Shown in pieces: positions 35,554 through 44,288 of a DNA stretch of 59,203 bases. The notes under the pieces were generated by a model. The model was given only the letters and a program-made list of their open reading frames with translations. It was not told the origin of the DNA and searched no databases. Position numbers and translations under genes: made by a program. Position 1 is the first letter of the stretch. Each line of letters begins with the position of its first letter. The DNA is from an uncultured Pseudomonadota bacterium (GTDB taxonomy: Bacteria; Myxococcota_A; UBA796; GCA-2862545), in contig CAIOSP010000004.1 of the NCBI GenBank assembly GCA_903861005.1, positions 1 through 59,203 of the forward strand. Direction: 5' to 3'.

Positions 35554-36822
35554 TCACATGACGATGAGCTCCTCGCGCTCGGCGCCGACGGAGACAAACT
35601 GGATCTTCACGCCGACGAGCTCCGACAGGCGACGGAGGAACAGGCGAGCGTGCTTGGGCAGGTCATCCCACTGACGCGCTTCGCGCGTGGACGCCATCCA
35701 GCCAGGCCAGGTCTCGTAGATCGGCTCGACCAGTTCGTAGACGGGCGTGTCGGGGACGTGCGTGAGCACCTTGTCGCCCAGGCGGTAGCCGGTGCAGATC
35801 TTCACCTCTTCGAACGTGTCGAGGACGTCGAGCTTGGTGATGGCGATGCCGGTGAAGCCGTTGAGCCACGCGGCGTGGCGGATGGCGACGCCGTCGAACC
35901 AGCCGCAGCGGCGCTTGCGACCTGTGGTCGCCCCGTACTCGAGGCCGATCTCGCGGAGCTTCTCGCCGGCCGCGTCGAGCAGCTCGACGGGGAACGGACC
36001 GGCGCCCACGGCCGTGCTGTACGCCTTCACCACGCCGATGACGTGCGTGATGGCGGTGGGCGGCATGCCAGCGCCAATGGACGCGTAGCCGGCCAGCGGG
36101 TTGGAGGACGTGACGAACGGGTAGGTGCCCCAGTCCAGGTCACGCATGACGCCGAGCTGGCCTTCGAGCAGGACGCTGTGGTCCGCCTGGACCGCGTGCT
36201 GCACGAGCGGCATGGTGTCGACGATGCGGTGGCCGAGCTTCTCGCGCCAGCTCGCCGCGCGCTCCATCAGGAACTCGATCGTCAGCGGCTCACCGCCGAG
36301 CGACACGATCTCTTTGTTCTTGTCCGGGAGCACGTTCTCCAGGCGGGCGCGCAGGTACTCGGGGCGCAGGATGTCGCCCATGCGGATGCCCACGCGGCGG
36401 GCCTTGTCGGCGTAGGCCGGGCCGATGCCACGCTTGGTGGTGCCGATCTTGTCGCGGCCGGAGCGAGCCTCCTCCTCCAGCCCGTCGATGAGCGGGTGGT
36501 AGGGCATGACCACGTGGGCACGCTCGGAGACGAACAGGTTGGTCGTCGGCACGTTCGCCGCCTCAATGTGCGCGAGCTCGTCGAGGAGGTTGTCCGGGTT
36601 GACCACCGCGCCCGGCCCCACGATGCAGGTGGCGACCGGGTTGAACACACCCGACGGCACCATGTGCAGCGCGAACTTGCCGAACTCGTTCATCACCGTG
36701 TGGCCGGCGTTGTCGCCGCCCTGGTAGCGGATGACCATGTCAGCGCGCTGGGCCAGCCAGTCGACAATGCGACCCTTGCCCTCATCTCCGTATTGCGCGC
36801 CAACGACCGCGGTAACCGGCAT
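35554..36822 (-). CDS. purA: Adenylosuccinate synthetase
   Basis: 422 residues from ATG 36822, with GAGGA about 8 nt upstream. It joins IMP and aspartate with GTP to give adenylosuccinate, the first step of the AMP branch. Motifs: [20 protein letters not shown] (phosphate loop with catalytic Asp), [12 protein letters not shown] (catalytic His), [60 protein letters not shown] and a GTP-site KLDVLDTF. All are intact. It starts 36 nt after purQ; a GC-rich inverted repeat sits in that gap. Confidence 0.97.
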   Translation of the reverse strand: MPVTAVVGAQYGDEGKGRIVDWLAQRADMVIRYQGGDNAGHTVMNEFGKFALHMVPSGVFNPVATCIVGPGAVVNPDNLLDELAHIEAANVPTTNLFVSERAHVVMPYHPLIDGLEEEARSGRDKIGTTKRGIGPAYADKARRVGIRMGDILRPEYLRARLENVLPDKNKEIVSLGGEPLTIEFLMERAASWREKLGHRIVDTMPLVQHAVQADHSVLLEGQLGVMRDLDWGTYPFVTSSNPLAGYASIGAGMPPTAITHVIGVVKAYSTAVGAGPFPVELLDAAGEKLREIGLEYGATTGRKRRCGWFDGVAIRHAAWLNGFTGIAITKLDVLDTFEEVKICTGYRLGDKVLTHVPDTPVYELVEPIYETWPGWMASTREARQWDDLPKHARLFLRRLSELVGVKIQFVSVGAEREELIVM

Positions 36823-36845
36823 GGACTCGTCCTCTGGCCGCTGAG

Positions 36846-36867
36846 GCGGCCGTAAACTTTAGGCCGC
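36846..36867. repeat. Inverted repeat at the purQ-purA junction
   Basis: GCGGCC (36846-36851) and GGCCGC (36862-36867) are perfect complements around a 10-nt loop; with the flanks, 8 of 9 pairs match. On the transcribed strand the loop contains the purQ stop TAA. No T tract follows before the purA ribosome site, so it is more likely an mRNA-processing or stability hairpin than a terminator. Confidence 0.4.
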
Positions 36868-37647
36868 TTCGGCGGCGTACTTGATGCCCGCTTCGAACAA
36901 GACCAGCCCAAGGCCGCCACGCTCGCCGCGGTGGAACCGGGGGTGCTGCCGCGCGACGATGTGATCCTCGGGGTGCGGCATCAGCCCGAGCACGTTGCCC
37001 GCCGGATTGGTGAGGCCGGCGATGTCGCCCTCAGATCCGTTGGGGTTGAAGGGATAGGTGGCGGCGGAGCCGTCCGGAGACACATAGCGCAGCGCCGCCA
37101 AGCGGTGGGTGCCCATTGCGTCCCGAACGGTGTCATCACGCGCGGCGATCTTGCCTTCGCCGTGGGCGACCGGGCACTGGATCAGCAGGTCGTCCGTCAG
37201 GCCGCGCGTGAACACGCAGGGGCTGTCGGGCTCAGGCCGCAGGGTGACCCAGCGGCACTCGAAGCGCGCCGAGTCGTTGCGGGTCAGGGTGACGCGCTGG
37301 ACGGGATCCGCGGACGTGTCACCGGGGAGCAGGCCGGCCTTCACGAGCGCCTGGAAGCCGTTGCAGATGCCCATGACGGGACGACCGGCGGCGACGAAGG
37401 CCTGGAGTTGGTCACCCAGGCCGTCGCGCAGGGCGATGGACCAGAGCTTGCCGGCGCCGAGGTCATCGCCGAACGAGAAGCCGCCCGGGAGGAGCAGCAT
37501 CTGGTAGTCGGCGAGCTTGCGGTCGCCCGCGACCACGCGATCCACAGCGACGATCTCCGGCACGCCGCCCGCAAGCTGGCATGCGAGCGCCGCTTCACGG
37601 TCGCGGTTGGTTCCGGGGGCGTGCAGGATGAGGACGCGAGGCTGCAT
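36859..37647 (-). CDS. purQ: FGAM synthase glutaminase subunit
   Basis: 262 residues from ATG 37647 (MQPRVLILHAPGTNRDREAA); ATG 37680 upstream would add 11 residues not typical of PurQ. It is a class I glutamine amidotransferase that feeds ammonia to PurL. The nucleophile is the Cys of PVMGICNGFQALVKAGLLPG, the oxyanion region is LLLPGGFSFGDDLGAGK, and the His-Glu pair is in GLMPHPEDHI. At 262 residues it is the longer PurQ form. It is the first gene of the leftward run purQ-A-B-C-F-D-M-N, and a promoter is expected in 37648-37759; a GATAAG element there has no convincing -35. Its PurL partner is 33 kb away. Confidence 0.95.
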   Translation of the reverse strand: MQPRVLILHAPGTNRDREAALACQLAGGVPEIVAVDRVVAGDRKLADYQMLLLPGGFSFGDDLGAGKLWSIALRDGLGDQLQAFVAAGRPVMGICNGFQALVKAGLLPGDTSADPVQRVTLTRNDSARFECRWVTLRPEPDSPCVFTRGLTDDLLIQCPVAHGEGKIAARDDTVRDAMGTHRLAALRYVSPDGSAATYPFNPNGSEGDIAGLTNPAGNVLGLMPHPEDHIVARQHPRFHRGERGGLGLVLFEAGIKYAAEAA

Positions 37648-37759
37648 GAGGCTCTCACCGGCGCAGGAGGTGGATGGCATGGGCCGCCCGCGATCCGCCC
37701 TGACCGACGGCCGCGCTTATCGGAGATCGCACGGCCCGTCCATCGCGATCCACGTCACT

Positions 37760-38881
37760 TCACGGCTGCGGGGTGACCCCCACGATGGTGCCCGGGACAC
37801 CCTGCATGCGAAGGCCCACGGAGAGCGCCTCATACTTCGAGGGATCGGCGTCGGTGTCGATGTCCGCGAGCAGCGGCATGAAGCCGAACATCGTCGAACA
37901 GTACCCGCCCTGCGCCAGCTTGCTGCCGCCGAGCGCGACGCAGATCGTCTCGTCGGCTGCGAGGCACAAGTCCGCGGCGGCCGCGACGCAATGCTGCGAC
38001 CAGTCGCCGCCCGCGGGCTTGGTGAAGATGTCGCCGGTAAGGCCCAAGCAGGAGCACTGCGAGTTCACGAGGTCGTTGTAGGCCGTGAAGATCGAGTCCT
38101 GCGTGATGTAGCCGGACAGCTCACCGTCGTTGAGCGCCATGCCGCCGGTCGACGTGTCGACCTCGGCCTCGATCTGCACGTCGTCCACGGGGACGGTCAG
38201 GGTGATGCCGTCGAGCAGGGGCAGCGAGATCGCGAAGTGGCCACCCTTGGCGGACAGATGGCTGTTGGTCACCGTGGTGTTGCGGAAGAACACCGTCGGC
38301 TCGCCCGTGGCGCCGACGAAGTTCTCCGGGAGCACGGTGAAGGTGCCGGTGCCCGCATCGGCCGCGACGAAGTCCGTGGCGCCCTCGAACGCGCCCATGA
38401 AGAACGCCATGTTGTAGGTGCCGTCGCCGATCGGGTGATCGTGGTGCTCCAGCAGGCCGACGAAGGCGCCAGACTCGATGGTGTAGTCGAGCTGGTCCTG
38501 GACGTTGATCCCGAACGGGTTGAGCAGGCCGGCCAGGCCCGACAGCGCGTTGTCGATCTTGTTGGTGCCGGCGACCACGTTGTCCTTGCTCATCGCGCCC
38601 CAGTCACGGCAGCAGGTGCCGGCGCCGGGGACGCGGAAGGCGGCCAGGTAGGTGGTGTCGTCGAACTCGTAGTCGGCCGGCGTCGCGGGCCAGTCGATCG
38701 GCAGGGAGGCCGTGTCGCCGGAGGTGTCCTCGCCGCCGTCGGTGTCGCCGCCGGTGGTGTCGGTGTCCACCGTGTCGGAGTCGTCGGTGCCGACCTGGTC
38801 CGTGTCGTCCACCGTCGGGCCCGGATCACAGCCAAGCGAGAGAAGCGGGATCAGGCCGAGCAGCAGAAAAGACCGGGACAT
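37760..38881 (-). CDS. Lipoprotein with Asp/Thr-rich linker, unknown domain
   Basis: 373 residues from ATG 38881, with GGAG about 6 nt upstream. The signal MSRSFLLLGLIPLLSLGCDP has lipobox SLGC with Asp at +2. A linker rich in Asp and Thr (DDTDQVGTDDSDTVDTDTTG) covers residues ~25-60. The remaining ~300 residues start PIDWPATPADYEFDDTTYLA and include paired Cys (GAGTCCRDWGAM, NSQCSCLGLTGD), LLEHHDHPIGDGTYN and a hydrophobic beta-rich middle. No known domain was recognised. In E. coli Asp+2 retains a lipoprotein in the inner membrane, though myxobacterial sorting may differ. It is on the same strand as purQ but upstream of it, with 112 bp between. Confidence 0.7.
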   Translation of the reverse strand: MSRSFLLLGLIPLLSLGCDPGPTVDDTDQVGTDDSDTVDTDTTGGDTDGGEDTSGDTASLPIDWPATPADYEFDDTTYLAAFRVPGAGTCCRDWGAMSKDNVVAGTNKIDNALSGLAGLLNPFGINVQDQLDYTIESGAFVGLLEHHDHPIGDGTYNMAFFMGAFEGATDFVAADAGTGTFTVLPENFVGATGEPTVFFRNTTVTNSHLSAKGGHFAISLPLLDGITLTVPVDDVQIEAEVDTSTGGMALNDGELSGYITQDSIFTAYNDLVNSQCSCLGLTGDIFTKPAGGDWSQHCVAAAADLCLAADETICVALGGSKLAQGGYCSTMFGFMPLLADIDTDADPSKYEALSVGLRMQGVPGTIVGVTPQP

Positions 38882-38938
38882 GGGACGCTCCACGCAGCGA
38901 AAGGGAGCCGCACCGTACCATTGATGGTGGGTCCCACG

Positions 38939-39790
38939 CTACTTCGGAGCGCCGTTCCAGAACGGCCAGCGCAGCGCCCCCAGGTAGCTGGACGGCACCG
39001 GGTCGGAGATGCCGTACGCGTCGGGCATGCGGTCGCCCGGAAGCATGGCCGTACGGAAGATCACGTCAAAGATCGGCAGGATTCCTGCGTAGTTCGTATT
39101 GTACGCGACGGGATCATTCGCGTGGTGCCAGTGGTGGAACTGCGGCGTGGCGATGATCCAGCGAATGGGGCCCAGCGGGACCCGAATGTTGCAGTGGTTG
39201 AACACCGACACCCAGAAGAAGACGGCGCCGTAGACCGCGACGGCGCCGGGCGAGAACCCGAACCCAACCAAGGCCGCGAGGGGCAGGCCCTTGGTCAACA
39301 CCTGCTCAAGCGGGTGGACTCGGTACGCCGCCAACCAGTCCATCGCCTGGATGCTGTGGTGGACCGCGTGGAAGCGCCAGAGGAAAGGCACCACGTGGAT
39401 GAGGCGATGCAGCGAGTAGTAGAGCAGTTCAGCGACCAGCGTGGCCTCGATCGCCTGCAGCCACAGCGGCTGCGCGCGCACCGCTCCGTGCACGGAAAGG
39501 GGGACCAGCACCGACACGAGCACACCGGAGAGCGCCACGAGCGCGAGCATCCCCCACCAGATGAGGATCCGATTGAAGTAGAGGAATGTGGCATCCAGCC
39601 AAAACTTCTCTCGGATGATCGGCTGTTCCGGACGACTCCTCGGCAGCACCCGCTCGATGAAGATCATTGCGAGCGCCATGATGGCGAGCATCTTGACGTC
39701 CAAGAGCTGGATCAGGCCGCCCTTGAGCGCGTGGAGGATGGCGGCCGGATCAAGCAGACCCTTCAGGCCCTCAAGCAAGGCGTCGAGCAT
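38939..39790 (-). CDS. Sterol desaturase / fatty acid hydroxylase superfamily membrane protein
   Basis: 283 residues from ATG 39790; the longer upstream frame adds a non-hydrophobic, unlikely extension. Hydrophobic helices lie near 20-42, 68-95, 110-135 and 170-200. Histidine clusters for the di-iron centre are present in order: YYSLHRLIHVVPFLW (HxxxH), FHAVHHSIQAM (HxxHH), FNHCNIRVP and PQFHHWHHAND (HHxHH). This set defines the superfamily, which hydroxylates or desaturates lipids at the membrane using O2. Substrate (fatty acid, sterol or hopanoid-like lipid) cannot be inferred. It is 57 bp upstream of the lipoprotein gene on the same strand. Confidence 0.88.
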   Translation of the reverse strand: MLDALLEGLKGLLDPAAILHALKGGLIQLLDVKMLAIMALAMIFIERVLPRSRPEQPIIREKFWLDATFLYFNRILIWWGMLALVALSGVLVSVLVPLSVHGAVRAQPLWLQAIEATLVAELLYYSLHRLIHVVPFLWRFHAVHHSIQAMDWLAAYRVHPLEQVLTKGLPLAALVGFGFSPGAVAVYGAVFFWVSVFNHCNIRVPLGPIRWIIATPQFHHWHHANDPVAYNTNYAGILPIFDVIFRTAMLPGDRMPDAYGISDPVPSSYLGALRWPFWNGAPK

Positions 39791-39930
39791 GGGGACGGGG
39801 CTTCCTTTGAATCGCGCGAAGCTTACACCGCTGCACACCCGCTGCACAATGGGTGCGCGCAGGTGATGCACCGACCCGACCGTTTGCTGCACAGGCCGGG
39901 GCGATGCTCCGCATGAACCCAGGAGGTCTC

Positions 39931-41220
39931 ATGCGTCTCATCGGTCACGGACTGGCCCTCGCCTTCATCTTCCTCGTCACCTGCACCGCGTGGATGGTGC
40001 TCGGCGGCGTCACCAGCCAGCGGAGCACCGAGCAGCAGTTCGCGCTTCGCGGCGAGGTCAGCTCGCTGTGGGGCGAGTCGCTCCACGTGTCCCCGCCCAC
40101 GCTCACCTTCCGCTGGGCCACGCAGGAGGCGCACACCGAGGTCACCAAGGACGCGACCGGCGTCGACGTGCAGAAGCGCGTCACGGAGACGGTCTGGCAC
40201 GACGCCGCTCGCCCGTCCGCGTCGGCCCGTGTCCTCGTCGACATGACTCAGGACGTACGCCGAAAGGGGCTGGTCTGGTTCCCGCTCTACGGCGTGGACT
40301 TCGCGGGCACCTGGACCTACACCCATGACCGGGACGAGCCGGGCTGGCTGTCCATCACGTGGCCCTTCCCCTCCCGCGAAGCCTTCTACGACGGTTTCGC
40401 GCTCACGATCGACGGCGTGGAGCAGAAGGACATCTTCGGCGCGAGCGCACCCGAGGGCGGGCAGCCGAATGGGGTCAGCACGCAGATCCCGGTCACGCCC
40501 GGCCAGACGGTGGAGATCGGCCTGCGCTGGAAGAGCCGGGGCTCGACGTCGTTCTCGTTCACCCCAGCGGCCAACGTCGGCGAGGTGCGCGACTTCAAGC
40601 TCGACCTGACGACCGACTTCACGGACATCGACTTCCCGGACGGCACGCTCTCGCCCACCACGAGCACCCCGAGCGGCTCCGGCGTGAAGCTCGGCTGGGC
40701 CTTCGACCGGGTCCTGACCGGCAAGGGGATCGGGATGATCGTCCCCTGCCCCGTCCAGCCGGGTGAGCTCGCGTCGTCGATGGCGTTCTCGGCGCCGATC
40801 TCGCTCGGGCTGTTCATGGTGTGGCTGGTGGTGCTGGGGCTGCTCAAGGGAATTGAGGTCCACCCGGTCAACCACGCGTTCCTCGCCGCCGCCTTCTTCG
40901 GCTTCCACCTGCTGTTCGGCTACACGGCCGACCGCCTGCCGGTCGAGGCCGCGTTCGCGCTCTCGTCGGTGGTCAGCGTGTTCCTGGTCGTGACCTACCT
41001 GGTGCGCGTGGTGAGCCCGCGCTTTGCCGTGATCGAGGCGGGGCTCGCGCAGGTCGTGTATCTGGTGGGGTTCGCGCTCGCGCACTTCTGGGACGGCGTG
41101 ACCGGCCTCACCCTGACGGTGATCGGCCTATGCACGCTGTTCGCGCTGATGCAACTCACCAGCAAGGTCCGGTGGGCCGAGGTGTTCGCGCGCGGCACCC
41201 TGGCCCGCGCGGAGACCTGA
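39931..41220 (+). CDS. CreD-like inner membrane protein
   Basis: 429 residues from ATG 39931, fixed by a strong AGGAGG site 4 nt upstream; the frame extends further upstream without a ribosome site. One N-terminal helix (MRLIGHGLALAFIFLVTCTA) is followed by a ~280-residue periplasmic domain, then about five helices from residue ~300 to the end (LGLFMVWLVVLGLLKGIEVH, HAFLAAAFFGFHLLFGY, FALSSVVSVFLVVTYLVRVV, then two more). The IEVHPVNHAFLAAAFFGFHL stretch and the closing two-helix pattern resemble CreD, a stress-linked inner membrane protein of the CreBC regulon. No creB or creC gene is seen here. Family assignment rests on topology and local similarity. Confidence 0.65.
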   Translation: MRLIGHGLALAFIFLVTCTAWMVLGGVTSQRSTEQQFALRGEVSSLWGESLHVSPPTLTFRWATQEAHTEVTKDATGVDVQKRVTETVWHDAARPSASARVLVDMTQDVRRKGLVWFPLYGVDFAGTWTYTHDRDEPGWLSITWPFPSREAFYDGFALTIDGVEQKDIFGASAPEGGQPNGVSTQIPVTPGQTVEIGLRWKSRGSTSFSFTPAANVGEVRDFKLDLTTDFTDIDFPDGTLSPTTSTPSGSGVKLGWAFDRVLTGKGIGMIVPCPVQPGELASSMAFSAPISLGLFMVWLVVLGLLKGIEVHPVNHAFLAAAFFGFHLLFGYTADRLPVEAAFALSSVVSVFLVVTYLVRVVSPRFAVIEAGLAQVVYLVGFALAHFWDGVTGLTLTVIGLCTLFALMQLTSKVRWAEVFARGTLARAET

Positions 41221-41221
41221 C

Positions 41222-41764
41222 CTAGAGCCGAGTGATGAACATGGTGAGCACGGCGCCCGCGAGGCCGCCGATCACCATGAACAGGACGGCCAGGACCCAC
41301 ATCGGCATCTGGACCGTGCCTGCAGGGGCAGCCTGAGGCGCCGCGACCACCGGGAGGGTCTGCGCGGGCGCGGCCACGGGAGGCGCGACAGGAGCCGCGG
41401 GTGCGACCTCCGGCTCCGCGGCGGCCTCGGCCGGCGCCCAAGGGACAGTCGCCGTGACGGGCTTGCGGAGGGCGGTCTCCTCGGCGTCGTCGTCGTCGTC
41501 CTCGTCCTCCATCATGCGCGCGAGCAGCTCCTCAGCCGAGTAGCCGAAGTGCCCAGGCACGGCCGTGGGCGGCGTGTCCTCCGTGTGATCGTCATGCAGC
41601 ACGGCGTCGAGGTTGCCGTCGAGCGACAAGCCTCCGCCGGTCGCAGGAGCGACGGGCAACGCCAACGGCGAAAACGCTACACCCGGCTGCACGATCGCAG
41701 GTCCACGCCAAGGCGTGTCCGGCAGATCCGCAGGATCAACTGGTCCCTTCCCCGTCATCCGCAT
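41222..41764 (-). CDS. Tail-anchored Ala/Pro-rich protein of unknown function
   Basis: 180 residues from ATG 41764 (ATG 41758 is equally possible). The N-terminal ~80 residues are soluble, followed by an acidic cluster (MMEDEDDDDDAEE), a ~45-residue Ala/Pro/Val linker, and one C-terminal transmembrane helix (MWVLAVLFMVIGGLAGAVLT). No signal peptide is present, so most of the protein should face the cytoplasm. It ends 2 bp from the convergent CreD-like gene and starts 39 bp after the kelch gene, so it may be the last gene of that operon. Confidence 0.65.
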   Translation of the reverse strand: MRMTGKGPVDPADLPDTPWRGPAIVQPGVAFSPLALPVAPATGGGLSLDGNLDAVLHDDHTEDTPPTAVPGHFGYSAEELLARMMEDEDDDDDAEETALRKPVTATVPWAPAEAAAEPEVAPAAPVAPPVAAPAQTLPVVAAPQAAPAGTVQMPMWVLAVLFMVIGGLAGAVLTMFITRL

Positions 41765-41803
41765 TCCCCAGTCGCTGCCATATCATCCCGATCCGAAGAT
41801 CGG

Positions 41804-42994
41804 CTAGAAACACAGCCCCGTGCAGGACGCCGACGACCGCAAGCAGCTCTCGCCCATGGTGGCGGTGGACAGGTCCGTCCACGCTTCGTCGTTCGCCGAA
41901 AAGCCCCAGACATCGTTGATCACGCCGCAGTCCGTCTTGCCGCCGAACACCAGCATGACGCCGTCGTCGGTGAACGTGCTGGCGGCGGCGTTTCGACGCT
42001 CGGGCGACTCCGCGTCCACCTTGGTGAAGTCGGGCGGGAAGTCGCACTGGCCGTTGGCCGGCTTGTTGAAGGTGTCGCCCTCACGCAGCGGGGTCCACAC
42101 GTCGGCCGCAGGGTCGTAGGCCCAAAGGTCGTTGCTGTTGCCCAGATCCGTGTTGTCGTGGCCGCCGAACATCAGCAGGCGCTTGCCCGCGTCGTCCCAC
42201 TCCAGGTTGGCCCAGAAACGCTCGCGGGGCGCGTCGGCCTCGCCGTGCAGCTTCTCCCAGGCGCCCGTCGAACCGTCGAACTTCCAGAGGTCGGAGAAGA
42301 ACGGGCCGACGAGCCCGCCGCCCCCGCCGTACAGGTACATCGCGCTGCCGTCGCTGGCGGACGCCGCCCACACACGCCCTTGCGGCGCCTTGGCCTTGGT
42401 CACGTCGGACCAGGTGCCCGCGTTCAGATCGTACTTCCAGGTGTCGGCCAGGTAGGTGGGCGAGGCGCCGTCCGCGGAGTCGTTTCCGCCGAACAGGTAG
42501 AGCGCGCCGCCTGCGACCTCCATCGAGAAGTTCACGCGCGCGGACGGCCGCTTCTTGCCCGCCGACAGCTCGGTCCAGGTGTCCGTGTCGAAGTCGAACG
42601 CCCAGAGGTCGTCGTACATCTTGTAGCTGCCGGAGTCCCCGTCGCGGAACCGGCCACCGAAGAGCAGCATGCGGTGGTGCTCAGCGTCGAGCGCGGTGGC
42701 GTAGCGGCCGCGCTTGTGCGGCGCGCGGGCGCTGTTGAGCTGCGCGAAGCTGCCGCAGTCGGTCTGAAAGACCCAGGTCTCACCGACAAAGTCGGTCGCG
42801 GTGGTGGCGCAGTCGGCGGGGACGCCCTGGTTCCCGGCGAACAGCACCATCCGGCCGTGCTCGGCGTCCCACTCGCCGGTCAGCTCGCCGCGGCCCGATG
42901 GCAGCGCGATCGGGCGGGTGGAGCAGTCGGCCGGCTCTTCCTTGGTGCCGCAGGCGGCCAGCAGCGTGAGGAGCAGAGCAGAGCGCAGGATCAT
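41804..42994 (-). CDS. Kelch-repeat lipoprotein
   Basis: 396 residues from ATG 42994, overlapping the upstream stop by 4 nt (ATGA). The signal MILRSALLLTLLAACGTKEE has lipobox LAAC. Five or six kelch blades follow, each with a Gly-Gly pair and a Trp about 20 residues later: RMVLFAGNQGV, HRMLLFGGRFRDG with YDDLWAFDFDTDTWTEL, ALYLFGGNDSA with LADTWKYDLNAGTWSDV, AMYLYGGGGGL, RLLMFGGHDNT with SNDLWAYDPAADVWTPL, and GVMLVFGGKTDCG. It is a secreted beta-propeller; its ligand is unknown. Cys pairs near the end (ESCLRSSASCTGLC) may form disulfides. Confidence 0.85.
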   Translation of the reverse strand: MILRSALLLTLLAACGTKEEPADCSTRPIALPSGRGELTGEWDAEHGRMVLFAGNQGVPADCATTATDFVGETWVFQTDCGSFAQLNSARAPHKRGRYATALDAEHHRMLLFGGRFRDGDSGSYKMYDDLWAFDFDTDTWTELSAGKKRPSARVNFSMEVAGGALYLFGGNDSADGASPTYLADTWKYDLNAGTWSDVTKAKAPQGRVWAASASDGSAMYLYGGGGGLVGPFFSDLWKFDGSTGAWEKLHGEADAPRERFWANLEWDDAGKRLLMFGGHDNTDLGNSNDLWAYDPAADVWTPLREGDTFNKPANGQCDFPPDFTKVDAESPERRNAAASTFTDDGVMLVFGGKTDCGVINDVWGFSANDEAWTDLSTATMGESCLRSSASCTGLCF

Positions 42995-43521
42995 GAGGCA
43001 CCTTCGAGCAGGGCGTCGTGGAGCACGACCGTGCGGTCCGCCCTGACCACGCGACCGTCGCGATCGGTCACCTCCGCGTGGATCTCGGCGGTCTTGCCTT
43101 GGAGGAACTCGGGTGGAGTCAGGCCCTGGAGTTGGTCTTCGGTCGGCGTGAAGATCAGCAGCGTGCCGAACGACTGGACCGTCCCGGTGTCCGGGTTGCA
43201 GCGGAAGTCCAGGTACGGGCTGGTCACCGCGGTCTCGACGCCGTCGATCGTGGCGGTGATCTGGCCCGGGACGCGGCTACCCTCCACGACGTCCAGGAAC
43301 TGCCCGTCCAGCGCGATGACGACGTGAAAGCCTCCCTGCGCGCCATGGACAAGCTCGACCGCGTCGCCATCGTCGAGCGCCGAATACTCGGACGCGCCCG
43401 CGCCGACATCGAGCGTCGGGTTCTCACCCGCGGCGCACCCGTCCGGCGCGGTGCCCGAAGGCGAGGCGGCGCAGGCGCACACCGCGGCGGAGAGGCAGGC
43501 GCGAAGAAGCGAGCGGGTCAT
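42991..43521 (-). CDS. Small secreted protein, possibly a lipoprotein
   Basis: 176 residues from ATG 43521, which overlaps the GST gene stop by 4 nt. The N-terminus MTRSLLRACLSAAVCACAAS is a signal peptide; lipobox assignment is ambiguous (VCAC). The mature part is beta-rich and contains a Gly-rich start, VELVHGAQGGFHVVIALDG, FRCNPDTGTV and GRVVRADRTVVLHDALLEG. No domain was recognised. It sits between a GST-like protein and the kelch lipoprotein with overlaps on both sides, so co-expression is strongly implied while function is not. Confidence 0.72.
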   Translation of the reverse strand: MTRSLLRACLSAAVCACAASPSGTAPDGCAAGENPTLDVGAGASEYSALDDGDAVELVHGAQGGFHVVIALDGQFLDVVEGSRVPGQITATIDGVETAVTSPYLDFRCNPDTGTVQSFGTLLIFTPTEDQLQGLTPPEFLQGKTAEIHAEVTDRDGRVVRADRTVVLHDALLEGAS

Positions 43522-44288
43522 GGGCGTCGGTGCTCCCGATACACACGAAGGGCGTGCTGGCCAGCCGGGGTGGCGCGCAGCGAGTCCCGGAACGCGACGG
43601 CCTTGTCGGCCCCAGGCAGCGCGCCCGAGGCGGCCAGCGCGTCCAGATCCGGCAGCGCCCACCCGTACTCGGGCGGCATGAGAACGATCGCGGATAGTGA
43701 CGCGAAGGTCAGGTCCGACGCGGTGAACACGGGCCCAGCCAGATAACCGCCGTTTGCGGCGAGCAGCGCGGTGGCCTCGGCGAACAGCTCGGTCAGCCGC
43801 GCGCGCGACCGGTCGCACTTCTCAGGCGTGATCCCCAGGCCCTTCACCAGCAGCGCGCGCCACACGGGCAGGCCCACGCGCAGCGCCGTCTGCTCCCAGG
43901 CCGGGCTGCCTTCGAACACGGCGCGAGTGCACGCCGCCGACGGCAGGATCACGTCGTAGACGGCGCGGCGCGCGTGCACGCCGAGCTTGTCGTCCCACAG
44001 CTTGACTTGGGCGTCGACCTCGGCGCGGGCGGTCGGATCCGCCGGGAACAAGCGGGGTCCGCGCTCGCCAACCTCATCCGCCCAGGCCAGGATCTCGGTC
44101 GACTGCGTGAGCACCCGGTCGCCCGCCTCCAGCAGCGGCACCGTGCGGCGCGCGTGCTTGCGGGTGCGGCGCCAGTGGAACATCGGGACGTGGGCGTCCT
44201 CGGCGTACGGCACGCCCTTGATGTCCAGACCCCACCGTGCCTTCTCGCAGAAGTGGCTCGGGCCGATCGTGACCAGCGTGGTGTTCAT
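43518..44288 (-). CDS. Glutathione S-transferase-like protein
   Basis: 256 residues from ATG 44288, sharing one base with the dCTP deaminase stop (TGATG). The N-terminal thioredoxin-fold domain has IGPSHFCEKARWGLDIKGVP (Cys in the position of the catalytic residue), TVPLLEAGDRVLTQSTEILA (the cis-Pro and Ser-Thr/Glu motif binding the gamma-glutamyl group) and AWADEVG. The C-terminal helical domain ends GGYLAGPVFTASDLTFASLS, with the N-capping Ser/Thr-x-x-Asp usual in this family. It is a cytosolic thiol-transfer or detoxification enzyme; the substrate is unknown. It is second in an overlapping four-gene operon. Confidence 0.85.
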   Translation of the reverse strand: MNTTLVTIGPSHFCEKARWGLDIKGVPYAEDAHVPMFHWRRTRKHARRTVPLLEAGDRVLTQSTEILAWADEVGERGPRLFPADPTARAEVDAQVKLWDDKLGVHARRAVYDVILPSAACTRAVFEGSPAWEQTALRVGLPVWRALLVKGLGITPEKCDRSRARLTELFAEATALLAANGGYLAGPVFTASDLTFASLSAIVLMPPEYGWALPDLDALAASGALPGADKAVAFRDSLRATPAGQHALRVYREHRRP

